64,000 nt of DNA from Ensifer sp. WSM1721 (GCF_000513895.2 NZ_CP165785.1:186001-250000); one strand, 5' to 3'; positions 9,437-18,593 are shown, counted from the first letter of the stretch. A program made the numbers and translations. The notes: generated from the sequence alone by a model not told the origin.

Positions 9437-10378
9437 ATGGCCATTCTGCTTCTGGCTGGCCACGACAACACCCACCTTTCCGACCGGACCGCCAAGGCAC
9501 TGACGGCGGCCAGCAAGATCGGTTCCGACGTGCATGTGCTCGTTGCCGGTTCCGGCGTCGAGGCCGTCGCTCAGCAGGCCGCCAAGCTCTCGGGCGTCGC
9601 CAAGGTGCTCGTCGCCGAGGATGCCTCGCTCGTCCACAACCTCGCCGAGCCGCTGGCAGCAACGATCGTCTCGCTCGCCGGCAACTATGATACGCTTGTC
9701 GCCGCCGCCACCTCGATCGGCAAGAACGTCATGCCACGCGTCGCGGCGCTGCTCGACGTCGCCCAGGTCTCGGAGATTATCGAGGTCGTCTCCGGCGACA
9801 CCTTCAAGCGGCCGATCTATGCCGGCAATGCCATCCAGACGGTGCAGACGAGCGAAGCGAAGAAAGTCATCACCGTCCGCACCACAGCCTTCCCGTCTGC
9901 CCCCCAGGGCAGCACCTCAGCTGTCGTCGAGGAAATCTCGGCGACAGCCTTTTCTTCCGATCTGTCCAGGCATGTTTCCGACGCGCTGTCGTCGTCCGAC
10001 CGCCCGGAGCTGACCTCGGCGAAGATCGTCATCTCCGGTGGCCGGGCGCTCGGCTCGTCGGAGAAGTTCAAGGAAGTCATCCTGCCGGTCGCCGACAAGC
10101 TCGGCGCCGCCGTCGGCGCTTCGCGCGCCGCCGTCGACGCCGGCTATGCCCCGAACGACTGGCAGGTCGGCCAGACCGGCAAGGTGGTCGCGCCCGATCT
10201 CTACATCGCCTGCGGCATCTCCGGCGCCATCCAGCACCTCGCCGGCATGAAGGATTCCAAGGTGATCGTCGCCATCAACAAGGACGAGGAGGCGCCGATC
10301 TTCCAGGTCGCCGACTACGCATTAGTCGCAGATCTTTTTGAGGCGATTCCGGAGCTGCAGGCGGCACTCGCGGCATAA
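9437..10378 (+). CDS. etfA: Electron transfer flavoprotein alpha subunit
   Basis: Alpha subunit (313 residues) of ETF, carrying the C-terminal FAD-binding domain. The family signature is plain: [15 protein letters not shown], then [54 protein letters not shown] and [30 protein letters not shown] precedes the ATG. The coding style changes near 10320: after GTCGCCGACTAC the last 20 codons use less GC-rich triplets, including TTA for Leu and runs of TTT, unlike the rest of the gene. This may mark a recombination joint at the island edge. The protein itself looks complete. Confidence 0.96.
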   Translation: MAILLLAGHDNTHLSDRTAKALTAASKIGSDVHVLVAGSGVEAVAQQAAKLSGVAKVLVAEDASLVHNLAEPLAATIVSLAGNYDTLVAAATSIGKNVMPRVAALLDVAQVSEIIEVVSGDTFKRPIYAGNAIQTVQTSEAKKVITVRTTAFPSAPQGSTSAVVEEISATAFSSDLSRHVSDALSSSDRPELTSAKIVISGGRALGSSEKFKEVILPVADKLGAAVGASRAAVDAGYAPNDWQVGQTGKVVAPDLYIACGISGAIQHLAGMKDSKVIVAINKDEEAPIFQVADYALVADLFEAIPELQAALAA

Positions 10379-10558
10379 TTAGAATGATCGACTGTCACGG
10401 GCGGCGTAGTCGTTGACCTCCAGCGAATTGAAGCCGGACAGCTTTGAGTGACATCCATGACAAAGTCGTAAGCGATGTGCCGCTCACACCTGAGCGTCAC
10501 AAATTCAGGATTCTGCATCAAATGTGCTGTACAAGCATGCGCCAGCCCTCACGAAACC

Positions 10559-12028
10559 TCAGTGTCTTGCCACTGATGGCGGCGTCCAGCTACCGTCGAC
10601 CACGTTGGTCTTCGGCCAATAGGCTCGAAGGTATAGTGAGAATTCTGCATCCGGCGCTGGTAGCCAGTTATCCTCTTTGTCTTTGCCGGGTGAATTTTTT
10701 TGAACATATATTGTCAGCGAGCCGTCAGCGTTTTGCTTTAGCGTCTTGTTCTTCGTGCCCAGCGAAAATCGGTTGAGCGCGTTGGGAACGAAGAAGTGCT
10801 GCGCGTCATAAAGTGTCAGCGACCAGAAGCCGTCAACAGGCGGCGTGGCCCCCTTGGGGAAGGTTACGGTATAGCCATTTGCTCCATTGAGCCGCTTCCC
10901 GTCAGCACTAAGGTCTTGGTAGAAATACTTCGTCTCGGCAGGTGCGTTCACCAGGATATTGGATTTGGCGACCGCCGTCCGCGTAAAATAGTCGGTTCCG
11001 AAGGCGGCGTTGTTGCCGGTGGATGACCAGTGGCCGTCGAGCTGAATACCCCAGTTCCGGAACTGAAGAAGGGGATCGATCAGGTCCTTCTCCGCCTTGG
11101 CAGCCTCATCCACCATCGCTGCTTTTAGCGAAGGGTGCTTCCTCGCTGCGACGATCACAGCAGAGATTTGCGCATAACGGGCTTCCTCGCCGGGGAGAGG
11201 CGGTGCGTCCTCCATAACTTCAGGCAACTGGTCGAAGAACGTCTCGGGGAATACCCATTTCGTTTCTGCCGCGTTATCCCCGCCGCCGGGATTGCCAAGT
11301 GTCGGCAATTGACGCCAATCGTGCGTCTTCGCCTTCCCGTCGAATTCCGGGAGGGGGTAGATGTCAATACCTGCGATCAAGGGCTGGACGGCTTCGCGAT
11401 CTTCAGCAGTGTCATCCATGAACACGCGCGGCACGACGAAAGCGGTATTCGTTTTCGCACGAAAGACCTTCGTGATCCCTTTCGGGACATCACCCCTCCA
11501 GTCGGGTCCGACCAGCAAATAAAAACCGGGCCGTGTCCCGTACATCGATCCGAGTTGCGCGAAGCTGTCAGTCCTCAGATCGACGATCTGGTAGACCCAG
11601 AAGCGGTCGCCGAAATCAGGCACCTGTACCACGACGGGGCTCTGCTCAAGCGCGGCTATACCAGCACCGTAGACGACGTCCTGGTTCGGGCAGGCCACCC
11701 AACGCTGCTCGGGCTTGATGTAATCGTGCAGCATCGACATGGTGTTCAACGGCGCGAAGGGCAGCACACCGTTCATAAGCCCCGGTTTCGGGGCCTTTTC
11801 AAAGGCGAGACGTCGATTGTAGATGTTGACCATCGGCCAGGCCCAGAAGTACGCGTCCCGGGCCACCATGCGGACGTACTGTTCGGTAATCTTGACATCA
11901 CTGTCCGGCCCAGAGGGTAAAGACAGCGCCCAGCCTGGCGACATTGGCGGGGACTGGGCCGCTGCCCCGTGAGAGACGATCAAGGAACTGGCGAGGATGG
12001 TCGCCGCAAATAAGCCACTTCGTGCCAT
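10559..12028 (-). CDS. DUF1254/DUF1214 exported protein
   Basis: A 489-residue protein with a clear Sec signal peptide (AATILASSLIVSHGAAAQ, probable cleavage after about residue 25). The DUF1254 region spans roughly residues 60-200 (VVVQVPDFGDRFWVYQIVD, GTRPGFYLLVGPDW) and DUF1214 roughly 365-475 (NGYTVTFPKGATPPVDGFWS, DGSLTIYVQ, NWLPAP). Proteins of this pair are exported, widespread in Proteobacteria and have no settled function. GGAGGCGTGCG precedes the start. It follows a paralogue after 74 bp and probably shares its transcript. The two proteins share architecture but are far from identical, so the duplication is old. Confidence 0.88.
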   Translation of the reverse strand: MARSGLFAATILASSLIVSHGAAAQSPPMSPGWALSLPSGPDSDVKITEQYVRMVARDAYFWAWPMVNIYNRRLAFEKAPKPGLMNGVLPFAPLNTMSMLHDYIKPEQRWVACPNQDVVYGAGIAALEQSPVVVQVPDFGDRFWVYQIVDLRTDSFAQLGSMYGTRPGFYLLVGPDWRGDVPKGITKVFRAKTNTAFVVPRVFMDDTAEDREAVQPLIAGIDIYPLPEFDGKAKTHDWRQLPTLGNPGGGDNAAETKWVFPETFFDQLPEVMEDAPPLPGEEARYAQISAVIVAARKHPSLKAAMVDEAAKAEKDLIDPLLQFRNWGIQLDGHWSSTGNNAAFGTDYFTRTAVAKSNILVNAPAETKYFYQDLSADGKRLNGANGYTVTFPKGATPPVDGFWSLTLYDAQHFFVPNALNRFSLGTKNKTLKQNADGSLTIYVQKNSPGKDKEDNWLPAPDAEFSLYLRAYWPKTNVVDGSWTPPSVARH

Positions 12029-12102
12029 CGCACGCCTCCCATCATTGCTTATTGGTCATGCCTTCCGGTCGCCTTCCAACGAAGGCCGATCGCCCCGGGA
12101 AT

Positions 12103-13431
12103 TTACTGCTTCATCTTGATCAATGCCGGTGGCCAGTAGGTCCCATTGGCGACGCCGTCTTGCGGCCCGTAATAGCGGAAGGTGAGTCGGTATCTTTGGC
12201 CACGCGGCGTCGGCAGCCAGTTTCCGTCAGGGGCGTCCTTCGGCTTTTCAGCCGCGAAGTAGAGTGTCAGAGAGCCGTCCGCACCATATTGCGGGTTCGT
12301 CGCCTCGTTCAGCAGATATCGCTTCATCGGGTTCGGGAGAACGCGAAACCGAGTGCTGTCGACGGCAATCACCGACCAGAAGTATTTCGCAAACCGCGAG
12401 GGAAGCGCGTCTTTGGGGAAGGTGAGCGTGTAGACGCTGTCGCCATTAAGTTCCGCGCCGCTCGCGTCGTTGCCGCCGCGATAATAAAGAACCTCGGGCT
12501 TTATGTTGGCCCAGAGGCCGCGATAGTTGACGAGCGTCCGCGTTAGATAATCGATGCCGTACTCGCCGACAACACCTGGCCGTGCCCAGCCGTTGCTGAC
12601 CTTGCCATGCCCGATGATCGACCCGGCCTTTGCGATTTCAGGAATGGCGACGGTCTTGATGATGGTATCGGCCCGCTTGCGGGTGTCCGGATGATCCTTG
12701 ATCTCGGCAGCGATCTCGCGCACACGGGCTGCCATGGGTTCCAGTCCCGGATTGATGTCGGGATCGCTAGATAGAGCGGCATCGGCAGCATCGAAGGCTT
12801 CGACGCCGGGGAAGGTTTCGAGGTCGAAAATCGGGGTCTTCGGAATCTCGGGAAGCTTCGGCGTGCCGGTCGCCTTCAGCGAGAACTTGTGCTGCAGGGT
12901 CACCGCTCCATCCGTGTCCTTACCAAGGGCAACACGCGCAAGAATGCGGGCGTATTTCACCGGAAGGTCGATCCGCAGCGTGTCGTCGGGAAGGCTGACC
13001 TGCGCCCCGGAAAGGCAGACAGCGAAGTCTCCGAATGGCCTTCCGGGGAAAATACGCTCGTTGATATTGGCGAGCGTCTCGCCCCAGCCGTTGAGGAACT
13101 GGACGACATAGTAGCGGTCCTTGACCTCGGGCACGGTGACTATCGTGCAACTGGTCTCATCGACAGCCACCCAGGCCTCCGAATAGGCGACGTCGAGATT
13201 GGGATTGGGCCAGTCGACGGCACCGGGCTTGCGATGCACGAACGAGTTCCACTGGAATCCATCCTGAAAATCAAGCTGCTGTTGGCGTGTGACATAGAGG
13301 CGGCCCAATAAATAGATGTAAGCCTGACTGATCTCTTCGTCGTTCAGGCTGCTGGCTGCGTTTGCCGGAGCGGCGAGCATCGTACTAATTGCAAGGGCAA
13401 GGCTTATCGATAATTTTGCGCAATTCGGCAT
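12103..13431 (-). CDS. DUF1254/DUF1214 exported protein, second copy
   Basis: A 442-residue paralogue of the preceding entry with its own signal peptide (LSISLALAISTMLAAPANA, cleavage near residue 25). DUF1254 covers about residues 60-175 (DVAYSEAWVAVDETSCTIV, DRYYVVQFLNGWGETLANI) and DUF1214 about 330-435 (GDSVYTLTFPKDALPSRFAK, DGSLTLYFA, NWLPTP). Upstream on the same strand, 92 bp away, is a beta-barrel protein. The three genes may encode an envelope module. No enzymatic residues can be named. It is complete, with no internal stop. Confidence 0.88.
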   Translation of the reverse strand: MPNCAKLSISLALAISTMLAAPANAASSLNDEEISQAYIYLLGRLYVTRQQQLDFQDGFQWNSFVHRKPGAVDWPNPNLDVAYSEAWVAVDETSCTIVTVPEVKDRYYVVQFLNGWGETLANINERIFPGRPFGDFAVCLSGAQVSLPDDTLRIDLPVKYARILARVALGKDTDGAVTLQHKFSLKATGTPKLPEIPKTPIFDLETFPGVEAFDAADAALSSDPDINPGLEPMAARVREIAAEIKDHPDTRKRADTIIKTVAIPEIAKAGSIIGHGKVSNGWARPGVVGEYGIDYLTRTLVNYRGLWANIKPEVLYYRGGNDASGAELNGDSVYTLTFPKDALPSRFAKYFWSVIAVDSTRFRVLPNPMKRYLLNEATNPQYGADGSLTLYFAAEKPKDAPDGNWLPTPRGQRYRLTFRYYGPQDGVANGTYWPPALIKMKQ

Positions 13432-13523
13432 GATAGCTTTCCCTGTTTAACGCGCCTTTTGACGAGAACCAGAGACGGCCGTCGCTGCCGTCACAGCACT
13501 CATGCGTATTCAGGCCTCGACGC

Positions 13524-14379
13524 TCAGAAATGAAAGACCAATCCAAGGATCGGGCCGTGCTCGACAATGTCGTTCGTCAGGCTTCCGTTCGAATAATCTA
13601 CCCCAACCGCCCTGTAGCCGAGCACCGCCGAGACAGAGTCCTTGATCTCGTATCCGACGCCGCCCATCACGTCCCAGTCGAGGTCGGCACCGCCAGCACC
13701 AACAAGCCCCCATCCCGTCAGGTAAAATCGAGGAGTGAGCGAGTAGACACCTCTGAAGCCCGCAAGTCCATCCACCCATGTCGCGTCGTCGCGGGCTGAC
13801 ACGCCGCCGAGCGGCCCGCCTCGAAAAGTGATCGTCGTCTCCGTCGACCAAAGCTTTGCTCCTCCGACCACGTCCAGACGGCTCTGATCATCGCCGAGCA
13901 CAGTGTAACCAATGCCGAGCATTGCGGTGAATGTCTCTTGCTTCAACGCGACCGAGTCCGCAAATACGCTCCTCGGTGTCGCAGAGTCGCTTGTGATGCG
14001 GGCATATGAGATGTCGGTCAGAACGCTGAAGCGGCCGTACCGCGCTTCGCCTGCCGCCATCATGCCGAAGTCGATATCCTTCAGGATGTCGCCAAAGCTC
14101 TCCTCGATGTGGACCTCGGGCAATCCGAAGACCGCCGTGTCGCCGCTAATGCCGGCTGCCCAGAAGTAGGGAGAGAAAGAGAACGTCAGATGATCCGGCT
14201 GCTCTTCAACCGGGCGTGGAGCGGTTGCTGGTAGAAGATCAGCCCCGTAAGCGAAAGGCGTGAGCGTTGAGAAATACCAAAAGAAAAAATAGACGGCCTT
14301 TTTGGCTGATGGCGATATCGCGTTTATCCGCGAAGCAACCGTTCTGCCGTGCCGCTCGTTCGAACTTGCTGAACTCCAT
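13524..14379 (-). pseudogene. Outer-membrane beta-barrel protein, probable 5' frameshift
   Basis: From about 14330 down to 13524 one frame encodes a barrel-like protein: alternating strands such as GRFSVLTDISYARI, TAMLGIGYTVLGD, SRLDVVGGAKLWSTET and FYLTGWGLVGAGG, ending in the terminal Phe (GLVFHF) used for outer-membrane insertion. Its own frame runs back only to a GTG at 14408 with no ribosome site and an unlikely N-terminus. A neighbouring frame has ATG at 14379 behind GGGGAG at good spacing and reads MEFSKFERAARQ... into the hydrophobic RLFFLLVFLNAHA before stopping at 14239. Joining the frames near the A5 or T6 runs gives a normal signal peptide ending AYG/ADLLPA. I therefore read it as one gene broken by a one-base slip, a true pseudogene or a sequence error. 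Confidence 0.6.
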
Positions 14380-14546
14380 CGGACGCTCCCCACCGTCGTT
14401 GCAACCACAGCTTCGGCAAGAAGCTATCCGACAGTCGGTCGAATGTCGAAAAGAATGATGCCCTTCGTTGCGTGCATGGAGTTCACCTCCAGCTTACGGC
14501 AAATGCCCTTGCCGAGCAGAAATGTCAGTTTCGGGGCCGCCAGCAG

Positions 14547-16026
14547 TCATTGGTGGCACTTGCACCGGAATGCCGGATAATTCCACGGTAACAGTTCAAC
14601 GATCCGGCTCTGCCCTGTGGCCTTTGACGATGGCGGTGAGCGTGCTGGTCAGGTAGGCCTGCGGATCAACGGCATTGAGTTTGCAGGTTTCAACGAGCGA
14701 GGCGATGGTCGCCCAGTTTTCGGCCCCGGCGTCGTGGCCTGCGAAGAGCGCGTTCTTCCGCTTGACGCTGTTGTTGTCGATCTCAATGCGACCGTCGGTC
14801 AGGAAGATGCAGAGGCCGTCCCAGTATTTGGCGATGTAGGCCAGAGCCTCGCCAAGCGGCGATTTGGCAGCGACGCGGGCACGATGATGCGCGAGCCAGA
14901 TTTGCATATCGGAGATCAGCGACGCTGATCGCTCCTGCCTTCCACCCAGGAGGACATCCGGGTCGAGGCCGCGCAGTTCTGCCTCGATTCGGTATAGTTC
15001 GCCGATCCACCTCACGCCGTCTTCGGCAATGGGCGCAGGTCCGTTGCGGGTGATCGCCATCAGCTTGCGACGCGCGTGTGCCCAGCAATAGTCAAGCCGA
15101 ATGTCGGGGCCGATACGGGCCGGCGCGATCAGGCGATTGTATCCGGCATAACCGTCGACCTGCAGAACCCCTGAGAAGCCCTGCAATATCCGTTCGGCAT
15201 GCTGCCCTCCGCGACCGGGCGCATAGGTGAAGGCAACGCCCGGCGGAGCCCCGCCGCCCCATGGTCGGTCGTTACGCGCCAGCGCCCAGAAGTATCCGGT
15301 CTTGGTTTTGCGGGAGCCAGGATCGAGGACCGGGGCACGGGTCTCGTCCATGAACAGCTTGGTTGAGCGCTTCAGGTGGGTGATCAGCGCATCAAAGACG
15401 GGACGCAGTTCAAAGGCTGCCCGGCCGACCCAATCGGCAAGCGTGGACCGGTCAAGATCAATGCTCTGACGGCTCATGATCTGCGCCTGCCGATAAAGCG
15501 GCAGATGATCGGCGTATTTGGAGACCAGCACATGCGCGACCATGGCTTCCGTCGGCAAGCCAGTCTGGATCAACCGGGCCGGAGCCGGGGCCTGGACGAC
15601 GCCGTCGGTGCAGGCGCGGCATGCAGATTTGGGACGACGGGTGACAATGACGCGGACCTGCGCCGGGATCACATCCAGCCTCTCGGACCGATCCTCGCCG
15701 AAGCAATGCAGGCAGCCGCCGCAGGCGCAGATCAGGCTTTCCGGCTCGATCACCTCTTCAATTCGTGGGAGATGGTCAGGAAGTGAGCCGCGATTGGCCG
15801 CTCGTGGCTTCGTGGATCGCTTGCCTGGAGGAGCATCGGCTTCCTCCTCAACCCGGAGGGCCGCAATCGCCGTTTCCAGGTCTTCCAGCGCGAGATCGAA
15901 TTGCTTTGGATCGGTCTTCTCGGATTTGCGCCCGAAGGTCGCCTGCTTGAAGGCGGCAACCAGTCTTTCCAGTCGTTCGATCCGCTCGTCCTTGCGAACT
16001 TCACGCGCTTCCGCTGCGATCAGCAT
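14547..16026 (-). pseudogene. IS66-family transposase TnpC, inactive
   Basis: The core TnpC is recognisable: KQATFGRKSEK near the N-terminus, a cysteine-rich zinc region (CACGGCLHCFGED), the first catalytic Asp in MDETRAPVLDPG, YCWAHARRKLM, and HDAGAENWATIASLVETCKL near the end. Two lesions make it inactive. In GRIEIDNNSVKRKNALFAG about ten residues are missing between NNSV and RKNALF, where IS66 enzymes carry the catalytic Glu (NxxERxxRPxALxRKN). Near 14625 one extra G shifts the frame, so the normal end (QSRIVELLPWNYP) is read one frame over, stopping at 14547. It lies between the beta-barrel gene and rpiR. Confidence 0.88.
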
Positions 16027-16143
16027 CGCCTTCAGGGCGGCAATGTCATCTGGCAGGTCGACGGCGTCCAGGCATGCGCCGGGTCTACCAAATTTGGCCT
16101 CGGCTTACCTCTGCAATTTGCCACCCGAGTCATCGTGCCGCAG

Positions 16144-16275
16144 TTACTCGACGGCCTGCGGCGCTCTCGTCTGGACAGCGCGGACGCGACGCCAGTCCAG
16201 GCCCGCAAACAGGGCTTCGAACTGGGCATGGCTCAGGGTCATCAAACCGTCCTTGACCTCGCTTGGGCTGTCTCC
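16144..16275 (-). pseudogene. IS66-family TnpB, C-terminal remnant
   Basis: Only the last 40 or so codons of the IS66 accessory protein TnpB remain: PSEVKDGLMTLSHAQFEALF followed by GLDWRRVRAV and APQAVE, then stop at 16144. A full TnpB is about 115 residues, so the N-terminal two thirds and any TnpA are lost. The cut is near 16262-16275, where the frame runs into unrelated sequence towards rpiR. I found no matching IS66 terminal inverted repeats on either side. With the damaged tnpC, this is a fossil element. Confidence 0.75.
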
Positions 16276-16390
16276 TGAGCGTCCGCGCGGCGGCGCGATC
16301 AAATCCGCAAACTGCTTCCCAAACAACCTGCACCGATGACCGAGAAAAGCAACCGCTCACTTTGCCTTCGGACGGCACGGTATCAACGTA

Positions 16391-17326
16391 TCAGCTGCTT
16401 TTTGACGGGCGTCTACCTTTCTTGGGAGCGCCCGACAGGAGGTACTCACCGGAGTTCACCAGAAAGCGCTCATTTTCGCGAATTCTGCGTTGTGCCACTT
16501 CACCGAGCCGGCTGATTGTCAACGCCGCAAGGATGTTGACAATCGCTATTGCTCCTAGTGTGGATTCGGGGAATGCCCGGCCGGACGTCTGTGCCACGAA
16601 ATGTAATGGCCCCGCAAACTTGCTGATGGGCGCGGCGAAACTGTCAGTGATGGCAATTACTTGCGCCCCCGACAGCGAGGCCTTCTCGGTCAACCTGTGA
16701 ACCAGTCGGTTGAAGGGCGCAAAGGTCACCGCTACGAAGGCGTCATCAGGCTTGATATCTTCCAGAGCTCCTTCGGGCGCTCCTCCAGGAGTGTCCAGCA
16801 GAACTATGTTCGGCCGAGCCTTTTGCAGGGTGTAGGCAAGGGTAAAAGCAGGCGTAAACGCCGTTCGCCGGCCTATGACATAAACTTTTGGGGCACGGGC
16901 CAGCAGCTCCACGGCGCTCTCAAGCCTTTCTTCTGACAGATGCGCTCTTGCCTGTTCAACGATCGCTTGCTCGGTTGCGAAGAAGGAATCGACGAAAGCC
17001 TTGAGCCCCGGGCTTTTGCCCATTTCTTCTATGAGTGTTTGCGCGCTCAAGACATTGCGGTTTATGGATTGGCGATCCCGTTGATGGCGCTCCGGTGTCG
17101 TATCGATAAACTGCTGCCGCAATTCACCGTAACCCGCCAATCCCAACTTTTGAGCCAGCCTCACGAGGCTGACCGGCTGGATCCTAGCTCGCCGCGCAAC
17201 CTCCCGCATCGAATGAAATGGGATCTCATCCGCATTGTTGATAACATAATGGGCTGCATCCACCGTCTGCCCAGAGAGTTCGACACATATCTTTTTGATG
17301 CGATCGATGAGTTCTAGTCTAGTCAA
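16391..17326 (-). CDS. RpiR/MurR-family transcriptional regulator
   Basis: A 311-residue regulator with an N-terminal RpiR helix-turn-helix (about residues 1-77; MREVARRARIQPVSLVRLA) and a C-terminal SIS sugar-phosphate-binding domain (about 125-260; KVYVIGRRTAFTPAFTLAYT, ALEDIKPDDAFVAVTFAPF). Such proteins sense phosphosugars or related ligands and control nearby catabolic operons. It is transcribed away from tetR, and an 18-bp palindrome lies about 50 bp upstream of its start. Its target could be the Pot-type operon at 18594 or genes lost with the IS66 rearrangement. Confidence 0.9.
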   Translation of the reverse strand: MTRLELIDRIKKICVELSGQTVDAAHYVINNADEIPFHSMREVARRARIQPVSLVRLAQKLGLAGYGELRQQFIDTTPERHQRDRQSINRNVLSAQTLIEEMGKSPGLKAFVDSFFATEQAIVEQARAHLSEERLESAVELLARAPKVYVIGRRTAFTPAFTLAYTLQKARPNIVLLDTPGGAPEGALEDIKPDDAFVAVTFAPFNRLVHRLTEKASLSGAQVIAITDSFAAPISKFAGPLHFVAQTSGRAFPESTLGAIAIVNILAALTISRLGEVAQRRIRENERFLVNSGEYLLSGAPKKGRRPSKSS

Positions 17327-17650
17327 TCAGTCTCTCCGGCACGCACCGAGTGTCGCGTTTCCAAGGCGGATCAGTTTCCGGCAACTGCCGGAAGAAGCAA
17401 AGAATAACTGCCATATTTCGGGCAGCACCTGCAACGCAAGGTTCTTGTCCTCGGCTGATATAATGCATGTTTCATTAGGCGTCTTTGCTATCCCGCCGAC
17501 CGCGTGCGGGAAAACGAGCAACGATCATACGACTGAAGGCCGGGCAGCCGGCACCTGCTCGAGATTGCTGCACAATCAAGGACCTGATTGCTCATACAGC
17601 CCGACAGTAGCGCACCGCGGGCCGGTTCCTTCTGATATAAGTGGCATAGA
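17327..17650. other. Intergenic region between tetR 3' end and rpiR
   Basis: 324 bp with no gene I can support. It holds the 18-bp palindrome at 17376-17393 and an AT-rich stretch near 17458-17475 (on the - strand AACATGCATTATATCAG) that could be part of the rpiR promoter. A + strand open frame across the region has no family features and overlaps tetR. Confidence 0.6.
17376..17393. promoter_or_regulatory. Palindrome upstream of rpiR, candidate operator
   Basis: TTCCGGCA AC TGCCGGAA: two perfect 8-bp arms around 2 bp, 50-67 bp before the rpiR start codon. The position fits autoregulation by RpiR. No second copy was found near other promoters, so the regulator is inferred only from proximity. 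Confidence 0.5.
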
Positions 17651-18370
17651 TCATCGCCGGCGTGATGGGGCTGGAGCCGTGCTCACACTCCCCACGCGAT
17701 CTATGGAGGCGTTTGGCTGATCAGACTGCGACGACAAAATCGCGCGCGACATCGCGATGGCGCGCGCGGTGCACGCTTCGAGATCGCTGCCTGGTCCTGA
17801 CCAGTCGCACCATGACCTGACGCCATCGAGCAGCTTCATGATGGCGCGCGCCGAAACCTCACAATTGTTGTAGCCCATTTCGCAGGCCGCTGCCTCGTAT
17901 ATTTGCACACACAATTGCAGCCAGTGCTCAATTTCCTGCCGAATTCCTGGCTGCAGGAAACCGCAAATACGATCCGTGGCAACGAGTATGTCCCATAGAT
18001 CGCTTTCTGGAAGCTCTAGCTGACGCTTAACATGCGTCCGGACCAGGCTGTCCCAAAATTCGCTCGCGCCGGCGCTGTTCTCGACAGCGCTGAGGATCGC
18101 GGAACCCCAGCAGTGATAATGCCACCGCAGCGTTTGGGCGACGATTTCATCTCGCCCGTCCGGAAAATGGAAATAGATACTGGACGCCTTCACATCGAGA
18201 GCCTTGGCAAGCCCTCTCATCGTTACGCCAGAGAAACCTTGCGTTGTTGCAAGTTCGAGAAAAGCTTCAAGAACTTGGCGACGCCCGTTGGTCAATTTGC
18301 TCCAGTCAAATTGATCGAGGTGGCGGCGCATTTCATCACACGCTTGCTGAACTCGAGTCGGCAGGGTCAT
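17651..18370 (-). CDS. TetR-family transcriptional regulator
   Basis: A 239-residue repressor with a TetR helix-turn-helix near residues 32-75 (TTQGFSGVTMRGLAKALDVK then ASSIYFHFPDGRDEIV). The C-terminal ligand domain (about 80-225) is helical and carries no assignable ligand motif. It is divergent from the Pot-type ABC operon with 223 bp between the starts, the usual arrangement for a repressor of the neighbouring operon. Two candidate operators lie in that gap: the 22-bp palindrome at 18551-18572 and a LacI-like site at 18500-18515. Confidence 0.9.
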   Translation of the reverse strand: MTLPTRVQQACDEMRRHLDQFDWSKLTNGRRQVLEAFLELATTQGFSGVTMRGLAKALDVKASSIYFHFPDGRDEIVAQTLRWHYHCWGSAILSAVENSAGASEFWDSLVRTHVKRQLELPESDLWDILVATDRICGFLQPGIRQEIEHWLQLCVQIYEAAACEMGYNNCEVSARAIMKLLDGVRSWCDWSGPGSDLEACTARAIAMSRAILSSQSDQPNASIDRVGSVSTAPAPSRRR

Positions 18371-18499
18371 CTACAGGTTCCTAACAATGGCGGCTTTGAG
18401 CCTCAGCTAACAAGGCTGCTTACCGCCTCCTCTATATGTATGTCTCGGCTCATGCAATTCTTAGGAGGCCGCCAGCTTCCACGGCAGCCGAAGGCTGGC

Positions 18500-18515
18500 A
18501 TGTAAACGATGACAT
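18500..18515. promoter_or_regulatory. LacI-type operator variant, tetR/pot intergenic region
   Basis: ATGTAAACGATGACAT matches the operator repeated elsewhere in the window (ATGTAATCGTTGACAT) at 14 of 16 positions and keeps the central CG. It sits 78 bp before the substrate-binding protein gene and 129 bp from tetR. There is no clear second site at 30-31 bp. It may bring the Pot-type operon under the same LacI proteins. Confidence 0.5.
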
Positions 18516-18526
18516 CCGAAAAATGT

Positions 18527-18551
18527 TGACTCCTGACGCGATTTGGAGTCA
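18527..18551. promoter_or_regulatory. Inverted repeat TGACTCC/GGAGTCA upstream of the pot operon
   Basis: Seven-base arms TGACTCC (18527-18533) and GGAGTCA (18545-18551) around an 11-bp centre, immediately left of the TetR-like palindrome. It could be a protein-binding site. There is no T-run, so a terminator is unlikely. Confidence 0.35.
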
Positions 18552-18572
18552 TCTAACTGCCGTTAGTTAGAT
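18551..18572. promoter_or_regulatory. 22-bp palindrome, candidate TetR operator
   Basis: ATCTAACT GCCGTT AGTTAGAT: perfect 8-bp arms around 6 bp, ending 21 bp before the ABC substrate-binding protein start codon. Its length, symmetry and place between a divergent tetR and its presumed target operon fit a TetR dimer site that would block the operon's promoter or leader. Confidence 0.6.
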
Positions 18573-18593
18573 AATAAAAGGGGTTCCAGAAAA

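Noticed and set aside
10404..10419. GCGTAGTCGTTGACCT resembling the LacI-type operator
   Set aside because: Only 12 of 16 matches, no partner site at 30-31 bp, and it lies between the 3' ends of convergent genes; probably chance.
14485..14512. CAGCTTACGG / GTAAGCTGGAGGTGAAC as an IS66 terminal repeat
   Set aside because: Wrong orientation for the 3' end of this tnpC and no matching inverted copy on the other side.
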